In this document: positions 1 through 9,100 of the stretch, piece by piece
Layout of the letters: each line of letters starts with the position of its first letter
How positions within the stretch are numbered: position 1 is the first letter of the stretch
Program-made: the position numbers and the translations under genes
The notes under the pieces: model-generated
What the model was told of the DNA's origin: nothing
The model's database searches: none
The model's input: only the letters and a program-made list of their open reading frames with translations
Assembly: GCA_900404475.1 (NCBI GenBank)
Contig: OUQQ01000483.1
Location: 1-16,225 of the forward strand
Direction: 5' to 3'
From: Spongospora subterranea
Taxonomy: Eukaryota > Endomyxa > Phytomyxea > Plasmodiophorida > Plasmodiophoridae
Length of the DNA stretch: 16,225 bases

Positions 1-503
1 CCCATAACGACCATAGAGCACCCCGGGGTGTAAGATTTGTTTGCGTTGACAATCCGCACGTCTTCAGCAAAATAAGACATCGATGTGAGAGCAGAGGGGA
101 CCACTGTCCAAATCGCGTGCCAAAGTGTGTACACATTGGCCGTGAAAAAGGGCCACGCTAATTTACTGTGATACACACTAAATACCGGAATCGGTGTAGG
201 CAATCAACTCTTCCAGCAATCAATATTGACAATGCTCACTCTGAAAGCCTTTCCGATAGATACGGGTTATTACCAAACAAAAACACATGCTTAGATGATC
301 TAAAATTTGTAAAATTCACGAATCATAGAAGAAACATATTGTACTGTCGGCAAAACAAGCCCAACATATTCGCACACTTCGGCTTTGGCAATACGGTGGC
401 AATGCACCAAGTTGAAATTTCGACGATTTTACACAAAAGTCCGTGACGGAATTTGTGACTTGCGAAATTGTTTCTCTGTCGAGCTGCTGTGGGGACAGGA
501 ATA
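1..503. other. Left flank and 5' region of UTP25; no gene seen
   Basis: I see no conserved coding signal here on either strand. The open frames are short and composition-driven. The stretch just before 504 should hold the UTP25 promoter and 5' untranslated region, but no clear TATA box or other named element could be picked out. Confidence 0.5.
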
Positions 504-3142
504 ATGGCCAAGATTTCCAAGCGGAATCGACGTAGTACGGTCAAGAAAATAACCGTTGACGACAGCTCATCTGATGCTGATCCATTCGATACGCTGGTGG
601 CGTCATTGGATGTCGCCCCACAATATACATCGATTCTGAAACGCAGGCGGTTGGAGGAATCGGGTCAAGATCAGTCTGACGACAGCGATGAAGACGATGG
701 TGAAGAAGCTCAGACAATGGCGTTTACTCAGGAACAGGTCGAGCTGTTTAACAGCCAGCATGGAGATGAGTTTGAGGTTGCCGAAGTTGACGATAGCGAT
801 AAGGAAGAAGACGATGATGGTTCAAGGGACGGCAATGCAACTGTCTTTGTTGACGGCAGAAATGGATCAGACGAATATGATGATGCCGAGTCAGACGAAT
901 TTGTTGAAGGAAACGAGGAAGACTTTGAAGAGAAGTTATCGGATTGCGACGAAAACGAGGACGAAGGGGTTACACGACCCGACGATATTCTCCAATTTTA
1001 CAGACAACAGTTCACGCAAGATCAGTTGACGGTACCTGGTACGTATTCCAGTCATTTTCCAAATTGTACGTGTCGGTTCAGTTGTTCTCATTGCACAGAA
1101 TGTTCCTCATCAAACGCGTTTCGAGAAATGGTAAACGGTCCAAGTGGTTGTCGGATTAGCTATCGTGGCATCTCATCCACCGATCCACCATGTTTTCCTA
1201 CCGAACCCACTTTCCAACAAGTTCAAGTACGTTCGATTGTGAATATGTACTCAATTATTTTCCCGTTCTTTGTTTATCATATATTCCTCTTCACGTGCAG
1301 CATTTGATTGTTCTGGTTTATTCAGGACTGTTGGCCAGGGAATACTATGCGATTACCTGCAGATACTGTCGGGTCTCAACTGCAGGCGGTCGTCTCAAGG
1401 TATCAGGACCTTGTTCATACATCGCGGAATCAGGGGGATGATCCCGCCATCACGTAGATTGTTTCATACATTTTTTCGTGATGCACCCCTAATCCATTTC
1501 AGGGATCTCTATATTACTCATATTCTGCAACATCTTCAGCGATCGCGTTCATTGATTGCATTCAACGATGCGTCTCTGGGTAAAGACCCGGATTTCGAGG
1601 CTCGCGACCAGGGGTTCACGCAAGCGAAAGCCTTAATCTTGTGCCCGTTCAGAAGCAACGCTTTCGACTTAATTAACAGACTTATCGAAGTGGCGCCAAA
1701 CAGAGTGTCACGTCAGGTTTGTTTTGTTTTTTGCATTTATGTCTTGGTTTCGTTGCTAAAATCGCCCGCTAGGTGTTGAACAAGAGCCGATTTGTTGCAG
1801 AATTTGGTCCTCCGGAACTGGACGCAGATGATGTTAAACGTTATAATACCAAGCCCCTATTGTATCGATCCGTGATCAAAGGTGAGTGTTTTTGCCACGA
1901 CATTTTCTGGAAAGCTGACCGTTGTCAGGAAATTTTGACGACAACTTTCGAATTGGTATCAAGCTTGGAACGCGCTCCATTAAGCTCTATGCTGACTTCT
2001 ATTCCGTATAACACCTTTATTTTTCGTCCTGAGTGGTTTGTTGAATGACCTACCCAGGCTGATTTGATAATTGCATCGCCGATCGGCTTGCGCACTGTCG
2101 TTGGCGCCGAAGGTGATCCGAAAAACGAACGTGACTTCGATTTTCTTTCATCGTTGGAGGTATTGGTTGTCGATCAGGCGTCCGTGTTTACGATGCAGAA
2201 TTGGGATCATCTTACAACCGTACTCTCTTGCTGTAACCGGATCCCTAATGTATGTCGTTCTTGACGACATCAAACCGTTGACATGCACAGCTGCTTTCTC
2301 ATTTCTGTTTTTAGGATTCAAGTCATACCGATTTTTCTCGTGTGCGGAATTGGAATCTCGATGGTCTCTCTGCACTACGTCGTCAAACTTTGATCTTCTC
2401 ATCGCATTGGTAATGCTTTCGAAGAATGACATTCTTGTTTTGATCCCTGAATCTGTAGTTTTCCCGAGCTGAACTCGCTGGCCTCCAAGCAGCTCAAATC
2501 CGTATCCGGATCCGTGAAAACTCGAATCGACAAATTCGAGGGTGTATTGGAACACGTTATACGCCCGATTCGACAACATTTTCAACGATTTCACCATGGA
2601 AACTCACCCAGCGAAGCATCTGAGGCTCGATTTAAATGGTTCTCAACGGAGATCTTACCCCAGCTGAAAGCCAACCAGTCAACACAGGTCTTGCTATTCA
2701 TCCCATCGTATTTCGATTACGTCCGTGTTCGCAACCTTCTCAGAGCACAAAAAGTGAAAGCGTCGTTGTGCTCGGAATATACAAAGAAAGGTTTGGCTAT
2801 GTCAATGGTTTTCCCTACCCTTGTTAAAAAAAATGCTCAGGAACCGTTGCCAGAGGTCGATCCCGATTCTTCCATGGTGAACAGAAATTTCTATTGTGCA
2901 CAGAACGGTTCCATTTCTTTCGTAGATATTGCATTCGCGGAGCGCACACAGTGTTTTTCTATAGCCCTCCACAGGAGCCGTCGTTCTACGCTGATTATTT
3001 GAACGCCATTGAGCCGGATACGCAGCAGACATCGCTGACGCTGTTCTCGCGATACGACGCTCTAGCATTGGAGCGAATCGTGGGCAGTTTGAGGGCCTCG
3101 CGAATGATTAACGCCCACAAAGATCTCCATATGTTTTGTTAG
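504..3142 (+). CDS. UTP25: U3 snoRNP-associated protein UTP25 (DIEXF/DEF homologue), 10 exons
   Basis: This is a nucleolar factor of the small-subunit processome needed for early 18S pre-rRNA cleavage. Exons by splice sites and phase: 504-1038, 1099-1226, 1326-1453, 1503-1716, 1773-1881, 1929-2005, 2058-2249, 2315-2409, 2459-2790, 2841-3142. Together they give about 703 residues, against about 756 in human. The N-terminus (residues 1-180) is basic and then strongly acidic, as in the family. Conserved blocks follow in order: RDQGFTQAKALILCPF (exon 4), GNFDDNFRIG (exons 5-6), IIASPIGLRT and DFDFLSSLEVLVVDQAS (exon 7), LFIPSYFDYVRVRN (exon 9), KFLLCTERFHFFRRY (exon 10). UTP25 is a degenerate DEAD-like helicase: the DEAD position here reads DQAS, where vertebrates have DQAD. 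The ATG at 504 (MAKISKR) is chosen because it opens the usual basic start. Exons 4-10 are secure; exons 2 and 3 are less conserved, and intron 1 is uncertain. Confidence 0.95.
1039..1098 (+). other. Putative UTP25 intron 1, or in-frame coding segment
   Basis: The segment has a good donor (GTACGT) and a pyrimidine-containing acceptor ending TTGCACAG. It is 60 nt long, a multiple of three, and has no stop in the UTP25 frame, so it could equally be retained as 20 cysteine-rich codons. I favour an intron because the other UTP25 introns are of similar size and the encoded stretch does not resemble the family. Confidence 0.5.
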
Positions 3143-3372
3143 TAAATTATGTATCTAGTTTTGATTGAACGACACATGTTAAAGTTTCGGATTGTAACGT
3201 GGTCCGCTGGCAACGGTCGATACGATACAGTTTGTGTTCGTTATATCCAACGCGGTAGCATTGGGATCTGTTGACTCGTCGCGGCGATAACATGCTAATA
3301 ATTGTTTTCGCATCACGGGCTCATAGCGGCTGTAAATAATTGTTCATGGGTTTACGGCCTGTCGTTCTAGAG
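3143..3372. other. UTP25 3' flank; nothing recognised
   Basis: This is the 3' flank of UTP25. No canonical AATAAA is present soon after the stop; the nearest A+T-rich candidates are weak. No coding signal was seen. Confidence 0.4.
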
Positions 3373-3485
3373 ATTTCAGGATCAAAATGGTGGGATTCTG
3401 TTTGACGAACAAATCAAACGCCTTTTCGATTTGCGCTCAATCGCAGCACCTCCATGGTCAACAACGGACACGTGTTTGAGAAGGT
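3373..3485 (+). pseudogene. Integrase-core-like relic
   Basis: A frame of about 37 codons reads FQDQNGGILFDEQIKRLF, then a stretch containing APPWSTTDTCLRRF, then a stop. It resembles the region of retroelement integrases around the second catalytic Asp (D-x-G-x-x-F) and the following P-W segment. The glutamate expected afterwards is not present in recognisable form. It lies just upstream of a Copia reverse-transcriptase relic, in the Copia order (integrase before RT), but far too close for an intact element. The P-W segment could also suit BEL/Pao or Ty3-type integrases. Confidence 0.3.
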
Positions 3486-3595
3486 TTTAACGTCGCTGAC
3501 GCCCTCCGTTCATCGTGATAATGTTTTCGCTAGCAACGATGGAGAACCAACGGTACCGCCAAGGAGGCACTTGGGAACCTTCTCTGGAGGAAGGC

Positions 3596-4078
3596 AATGC
3601 TAAACAACTATGACGCACTGATTGAAAACACCACTTGAAAACTCGTACCCGCCCCTCCAGGTCGACACCCGAAATACAGCCAATCATGTTTTGATCTGAG
3701 GACAGGAGCGATCGTAAGGCAGATAGCAAGGTATGTGTCCCGAGGACTGTCAGAAAGGGATCGACTACGATGAGATACTCGCCGGTCATCTCGTTCCCGT
3801 CCTATTCCTTTCGGAAACCTACATGAAGATCTCTATAGTAACAGCCAGCAATGGTTCGAGGACGAGATTTGATTCAGAACAGCTCATATGAGAGCATAGC
3901 TCGTGTGCAAGCTAGGAACGCCGATTTATGGAATAAAAAGGTGATGGTGGGAATTTATGGGAAGACCTTGAGGAGTTCGGTTTTCGCCCCACCACTAATG
4001 AACCCTGTCTTTACGTGAAGCATCCCAGTGGAGAAATGATTTTCATCGATGTTTTCGTTGAAGTGTTTGAAGTAGAGG
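3596..4078 (+). mobile_element. Decayed Ty1/Copia retrotransposon reverse-transcriptase fragment
   Basis: Scattered over two or more frames, in the order expected for a Copia RT, are: a segment with KLVPAPPGRHPK (family: W-x-L-V-x-x-P-x-x-x-x-I); an ARYVSRGLSERD segment (family: ARLVAKGF-Q); and, near 3912-3950, QARNADLWNKKV (family: KQA-R-W). From 3961 on follow EDLEEFGFRPTTNEPCLYVK and GEMIFIDVFVE, where the catalytic YVDD motif should lie. That motif is lost here, and in-frame stops and frameshifts break the rest. No long terminal repeats, protease or RNase H were found. This is a dead fragment of an old insertion. Confidence 0.7.
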
Positions 4079-4145
4079 CAGTTTGCCTCCTCGGTGGTAG
4101 TTGGTTCTCCATCGACAATCGAGCCAGCGGACAAGAAGAAAATTT

Positions 4146-4236
4146 CAGTGTAGCGCCTGAGCGTCTATACAGTTTCGGAACTTCCGCTGATAAATTACCA
4201 GAGAAAGTGTTTGGTCTTCCTCATTTAACGACCGCC
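4146..4236 (+). repeat. hAT-transposase C-terminal motif relic, copy 1
   Basis: The translation includes SVAPERLYSFGTSADKLPE, which resembles the dimerisation motif near the C-terminus of hAT-family transposases (S-x-x-x-ER-x-FS-x-AG). The same DNA occurs in diverged form at 5944-6027 in direct orientation: cgcctgagcgtct and tacagtt-cggaa are shared, and tcttcctc recurs further on. No upstream transposase domains remain. The assignment rests on one short motif. Confidence 0.4.
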
Positions 4237-4239
4237 ACA

Positions 4240-4670
4240 GTGATCAATGGCTTGCCAACCTCTCTCCACTTCAATCTCACGCCCAATTTGTGGCTAGTGC
4301 CTCGCCGTACATTCTGTCTCTGGTGTTTGACACCTGGTCTGTGCTCTCTCTTCACCAGCTGTTTTACACTACATTGTGCCTTTTTCCAAGCTACATGACG
4401 TCGCCATCGTATTTTTGTTTTATTGTCATGCTTCCAAAACGTCAAAAAGAAGTTGCTGCTGATGATCAATGTTTAGGACCTGATCCTGCTGCAGATGTCT
4501 GCAACAGATCGAGCTTAGCTTAGAAGCGATATCGTTGCGCATAAAACGGATTCAAGGTTGGAATTTTTTTGATGTCCAAATTCGCGCTTTCGAAGTAGCC
4601 CACCCGGAAGCCTAGTAATACTAAAATCTGTTCAGGTGAACTCCAAAGGTTTTAGAAGTAATCTCTAGGT
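4240..4670. other. Intergenic, no gene recognised
   Basis: Open frames run through this stretch on both strands, but none has a recognisable motif or a consistent splice structure. It lies inside the transposon-relic region and is probably decayed repeat sequence. Confidence 0.4.
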
Positions 4671-4834
4671 ATCTGGGTTTTATTCATGATAGCCACCATT
4701 CCATTCCTTCGGAAGATTATATATTGGTGCGAGCATTTGAAATTTCTTTCGTATCGGAAGAAGTTTCGAAGCTCGCACCATCAGAACATCTTCCGTAGGA
4801 ATGGAATGTTGGCTACCGTGAATAAGGCCCATAT
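4671..4834. repeat. Long foldback (MITE-like) inverted repeat
   Basis: The arms at 4671-4716 and 4789-4834 match at 39 of 46 positions as inverted repeats, and several mismatches allow G-U pairing. Inside them, 4725-4734 and 4771-4780 pair perfectly over 10 bp (tggtgcgagc/gctcgcacca). The sequence then continues as a near-complete stem (ttgaaatttctt against aagaagtttcga) to a small loop near 4750-4757. The whole segment can fold as one hairpin of about 75 bp with an 8-nt internal loop on each side. It may be a foldback or MITE transposon remnant, or the template of a hairpin RNA. Confidence 0.75.
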
Positions 4835-5726
4835 CCCTCGATTATTTGGCTAAGCCATTCATGCATCACAATGCAACGAAGTAGTTAATTAGATTTTATT
4901 CATATGGGAAATTCTAGGTCTGAGGAATTTCGCAATATATTGGTCATAAAAGACAATCTGGCGTCTTGTCTAGACTTCTTTCCTTGTTCGGGGGAAACTG
5001 CAGCTTTTGTGGCGAAGCCTCTATTTGATTAATTTACCTAGGTGACGAATTGCTTATGAGTGTCGGATCGAGGATCGCATTCTTTCAACAACGTCATTGA
5101 GGAAATATGTCTATCATTATATGTCAAACACCATTTTACTCTTTCATAGTGTCCTGGTCCAATGACGTTGTTGAAGCACTTAATTCCCATTTCTTACAAG
5201 TTATGAGATCGCTGCCCTCAATTCAGGCTTCCTTTTTTGGATTGGTCTTCTCTTCTTCCATTCATTCGTTTCAGTTTTCAATAATTATCAACGTAAGGAT
5301 CGTCCAGCCGCTATGACGTTATTCGCGGGCATGAATTCGAGTTCCCCTCTTGATGCTATCTGGCACTTGGTTAGAAAACAGTTTCTGAAGAACCCTTCTC
5401 TTTGTAAGATCTGGCCGATTTACTGGTAGTCGACGCGCTGCATCATCGAATGCAAAATGCACAAAGACATCGAACACCAGCGGAATTTGTGCAGAGAAGC
5501 TGCAGGGTTGTATTATTGCCCAATTTTGCATTAGGCGACTGTTGCTAACACTACACACTACACAGGTTCTAAATTGTGAACTTGCTGGGTTGGGCCACAC
5601 CAAATTATGTGTGTTGTGACGCAATAACAGTATATTTTCCAAGTTGAAAATTTGATAACCAAGGTTGCTTCGGAAGTTCATTGCTGCAGGCTCCGTTTCT
5701 ATTGTGGTTCAAATCTGGAAGTTACT
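4835..5726. other. Intergenic repeat-rich stretch without a recognisable gene
   Basis: Apart from the short inverted repeat at 5084-5175, I see no secure feature. A - strand frame at 5319-5681 is open for about 120 codons but shows no known motif, and its flanks lack convincing splice sites. A + strand segment near 4920-5030 faintly recalls a retroelement RNase H region, too weakly to call. Confidence 0.4.
5084..5175. repeat. Short perfect inverted repeat
   Basis: ttcaacaacgtcattg at 5084-5099 is exactly inverted at 5160-5175 (caatgacgttgttgaa). This gives a 16-bp perfect stem with a loop of about 60 nt. It lies in the transposon-relic region, and no function is evident. Confidence 0.7.
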
Positions 5727-5895
5727 GAAGAATTCGAGATAGAAACCCTATTAGATGTCGGTTACACAACCATTCGAAATTCTGGGAAGTTTTGACCAAA
5801 TGGAAAGGTTTTGAGGAATGCCACAAATTCATGGGAGCCACTTTCCCATCTTTATTTCCGATGCCCAGTTTATTCGGCAGATTCTTGACAAGTAC
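5727..5895 (+). pseudogene. Chromodomain relic with compensating frameshifts
   Basis: The frame starting at 5727 reads EEFEIETLLD, matching the first chromodomain strand (E-[FY]-x-V-E-x-[IV]-L-D). After a stop, another frame gives LTKWKGFEE, the K-W-K-G core. A third frame then gives NSWEPLSHL, the N-T-W-E-P helix start. The breaks fall in a T-run near 5790 and an A-run near 5827. Chromodomains occur at the integrase end of chromovirus Ty3 elements and in HP1-type proteins. In this setting a transposon origin is likely, but a retro-copied host gene cannot be excluded. Confidence 0.65.
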
Positions 5896-5943
5896 AGTAT
5901 TCCTTGCGTGAAAAAATGCTGGATAGCCTGATAAATTCCAGAA

Positions 5944-6027
5944 GGCAGTGCAACGCCTGAGCGTCTCTACAGTTGCGGAATTGCGAGATTGCTAATTAGT
6001 CTTCCTCCTTTTAATGACCCGTTTTGC
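5944..6027 (+). repeat. hAT-transposase C-terminal motif relic, copy 2
   Basis: This is a diverged direct repeat of 4146-4236. Its translation includes TPERLYSCG, against APERLYSFG in the first copy. It follows the chromodomain relic and lies just beyond the 3' end of the TAF1C-like gene. It appears to be a second independent remnant of the same element family. Confidence 0.45.
6010..6015 (-). promoter_or_regulatory. Possible polyadenylation signal (ATTAAA) of the TAF1C-like gene
   Basis: On the - strand this reads ATTAAA, the common variant of AATAAA, about 120 nt after the TAF1C-like stop codon. The distance suits a 3' untranslated region, but the hexamer alone is weak evidence. Confidence 0.35.
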
Positions 6028-6134
6028 GGTTCGTCGGGGCTTGAACTGCCACAAGGTGTTGCCGATTGTGATCAGTACAGGAGGTTCAGAGCTCCTCAGT
6101 GACAGTTTGTGGGAACATCTCAAAATTGCAATAA

Positions 6135-9100
6135 TTATGTGTTTTGTAATAAGTCGTTCCATGATTCGACCAGCGACGCCAAAATTGTCTCCGTTCCGAT
6201 ACGACTTTCATTGTTATTGACAACTGGATCATCAATGATAGAGGCCGCATTATCAGCGTTGTCTGCTGTTAGAAAAGCCATCATAGTGTCAATATCGTTC
6301 GAGAAATCTTGCTTTCTTGCATTATCATTTTGTTGTGCCGAAAGACGCGCTTCCTTCGCATGTTGCCATGTTGAGGACAAATCCAGCGTTAGCATACGAT
6401 CATTGGCGCACACGGCATTACGCTCGAGAGACATGCAAGCATTTGGGGTCGTACACTCAGCGGAAGGAATACAGTCCTCTGAAAGCGTACAGGAACACCC
6501 GCCCTGAAGCAATGGTATTGGAATTAACGAGTGAGGACTGACGCTAACACCAGGAACTCGACGCAGTGTAAGGGGAATGAGGACAGCAGCACTTTGAACA
6601 GCATCGTAAAACTCCAAAGACGATCCAACCGGTGGCATGTGGAGCTCTCGACGAAGAAATGCATATAATTCAGATAAACACCACCATTGTGAGAGCTGTT
6701 CCGCTATGGAACTTTCATGCGTCGACATGAACTCGACAACCGCATTTGAAGCGATTGGCGTTTCATTTGGCCTAATTACTGGAGTCAGAACCGATAAAAT
6801 TACAAGCACAATTATGAATGAGGAGATGAAACCAACCGCATATGATAATGGAGGAGTAAAATCATGAACTATCTTTTACCTATGATCGACTTCATCTTTG
6901 GCAATAGCTTCCAAGGCCGGATTAAAGTCCACGAGGGTGTAGTGCTTCAGATTCGATCTAGCCAGCGACGGGGAAGGATTCTCTCCACAAGTCGAGGGAC
7001 ATGGTTCCGCACCACCTCCGGCACCTCTATCTTCATCGCCGTCGGGAGCTAATGAGTACTCACTGGCCCACACAGTCCCTGAAAGGCGGCATGCATGCAT
7101 TAGGTATAGAGAGTAATAACCCGATGAAAATCAAACTGTAGACTTAACCGGTTAACACTACTGAAAACATTCGATATTCTAACAATACCTCTCCCAGACA
7201 ACCGATAAAGTGCGAATTCGTTGAGGGTCGAAAAACCGATAGCGGCTCCGGCAAGATTGATATCTCGGAGTGGATCTAGAGATTGACATGGCGCAATACC
7301 AACAGCAAGGCCGTCTTCCTCCCTGGTTCTATAACGATACGCGTCAACCGTTCCTTGGTCATGCGAATATGTTAGTAGCGTATCACTCTCTGTAAACAAT
7401 CAGAGCATCATGATGGAGAAGTACGTTACAGAAGAATACCGAAACTATGATCGCGCTCACAAACAGAAACATAACACAGAAGGACACTATATATGATAGC
7501 AATGCGAAAAAACAATGAAACGAGTTGAACAATAATTCAGCAATATGGCATCAAGCACGGGACAGACCTTCTCCAGTAAAGGCACTCTCATAGAACAAAA
7601 ACTCTCGATGGGCACCAGCAGATCGATGACTGGCCCATTGGAGAAGTGGACGAGCCATAAATCTTTCATCATATATGCTCACGTGACCCCATGTGCCCAC
7701 CACCAACTTGAACAGATGCGTTGGATGTCGCTTGAATCCCGTGATCAGCTCCGTTTGCGAAATTTGCTACAGGCGCAGGTCAGACAACGAGCAACGTCCA
7801 ATGCAAATCCAGTATAGAAGAAATAGACTTATCGAAGTAAAATTAAAGAGCAGTTCGAATTGGGAAAGACCTCGATTACGCTGAAACAGAAACGGAAATC
7901 TGGGGCGTGAACCAAAAATCAAAAGGACATCGTTTAAAAAACAGAGTTTACATGTTCGTTACGGAAAGCACAGCGAACATCGACACGTTGTATACCACCC
8001 CAGGTCGCCACGTTGAGGACCCGAGGATGGGACGAGTACGCCTGGCGCATCCAGAGACAATCGTTGGGAGCAACCTGAGCCGCATAGGTCGTAGACGCTG
8101 CAGAAGCATCGTACAGGACCATCCTCCCGTCCTCACTGATCAGCGAACACTCATGCCAAATAGAAGGATTGGTAACAGCCGGGAACTGCCACTAACGTTA
8201 GAGATGATGGAACTCAATAACGCGTATTTTTCTGACCGGCCGGCCTCCAGGAGAGAGCTTGGTGATCTCCTCGAGCAAAGGGTCGAGGCAATCCTCGGTA
8301 CGCAACGCCATGATATGAGAGTGGGACTCAGTCGAGATCACCATCAACCGATCGACTCGTTTGATGCCCGACGATGGTTCCGATATATCCATAATCGAGG
8401 ATGAAACCTCCAACGATGACTATAAAAAAAACTCACATGTTGGTGAAAATGATGACAGAAAGAAGCGGAGCATATAAATGCATCTTAAAAAGAAATGAAA
8501 GTAGTGAGCCTTGACCTGTACATGAAACGGCGCAATTATGGTCTTTTCTTCCAGAGAATTGATAGTTTCGATTTGTGAAACACGAGCGACATTGACGCAA
8601 TCCAGCATGGGTCCGGTAGCAAATACAACGAATTCGGCAGGTGTCAATGTTGGTGAGACTGATGCAATTTGGGTGCAGACAACGCGAATGGCACTGCCTC
8701 GCCGATACTCCTGACGTTCGTCGCGATGGAAGGAGATATCATCCAACAGTAAATCGCCAAGAAGCGGTAGTGGAATATGCTAAAGACGATGAGGAGTTGT
8801 CGGAGTCAGTGAAGAATAAGTTTACCAGACCGGGAAGCTTTTTGTGGAGATACTCGAATTGAGATTTGATGGAGGCCCGGATAGGTGGGATATTGACAAT
8901 ATCGACGGGCCAACGAAGGCGCTCATCCTGCAGGCGATGATCGATTTCCACGTTAGTGAACGTAGGGTGAACGGGGATCGATATTTGGAAATGGCGCCTG
9001 TCTGGACACAAGACCATAAGAATAGAAATCACAAGGCGCGGGGAAATTACAAGACAGTCACGACCAAAATAGATAAGAAGAAACAATATGCCAGGTTTTG

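Noticed and set aside
2064..2597. Long - strand frame of about 149 codons at 2148-2597
   Set aside because: It overlaps UTP25 exons 7-9 on the other strand, whose protein is strongly conserved. It is a shadow frame.
3487..3789. A 100-codon - strand frame
   Set aside because: The + strand of the same DNA carries ordered Copia RT motifs, and the - strand translation has no recognisable feature.
6790..6870. A transmembrane helix on the - strand (GFISSFIIVLVILSVLTPV)
   Set aside because: The stretch looked like the membrane anchor of a surface protein. Exon 10 ends at a good donor at 6879, and the phase-2 acceptor at 6772 restores the downstream frame, so this is intron sequence.
7907..8404. 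A 165-codon + strand frame opposite the TAF1C-like gene
   Set aside because: It is antisense to two well-supported TAF1C exons (8419-8237 and 8185-7952), which carry the conserved HPRV-type block. The frame is open because of the - strand coding pattern and shows no motif of its own.
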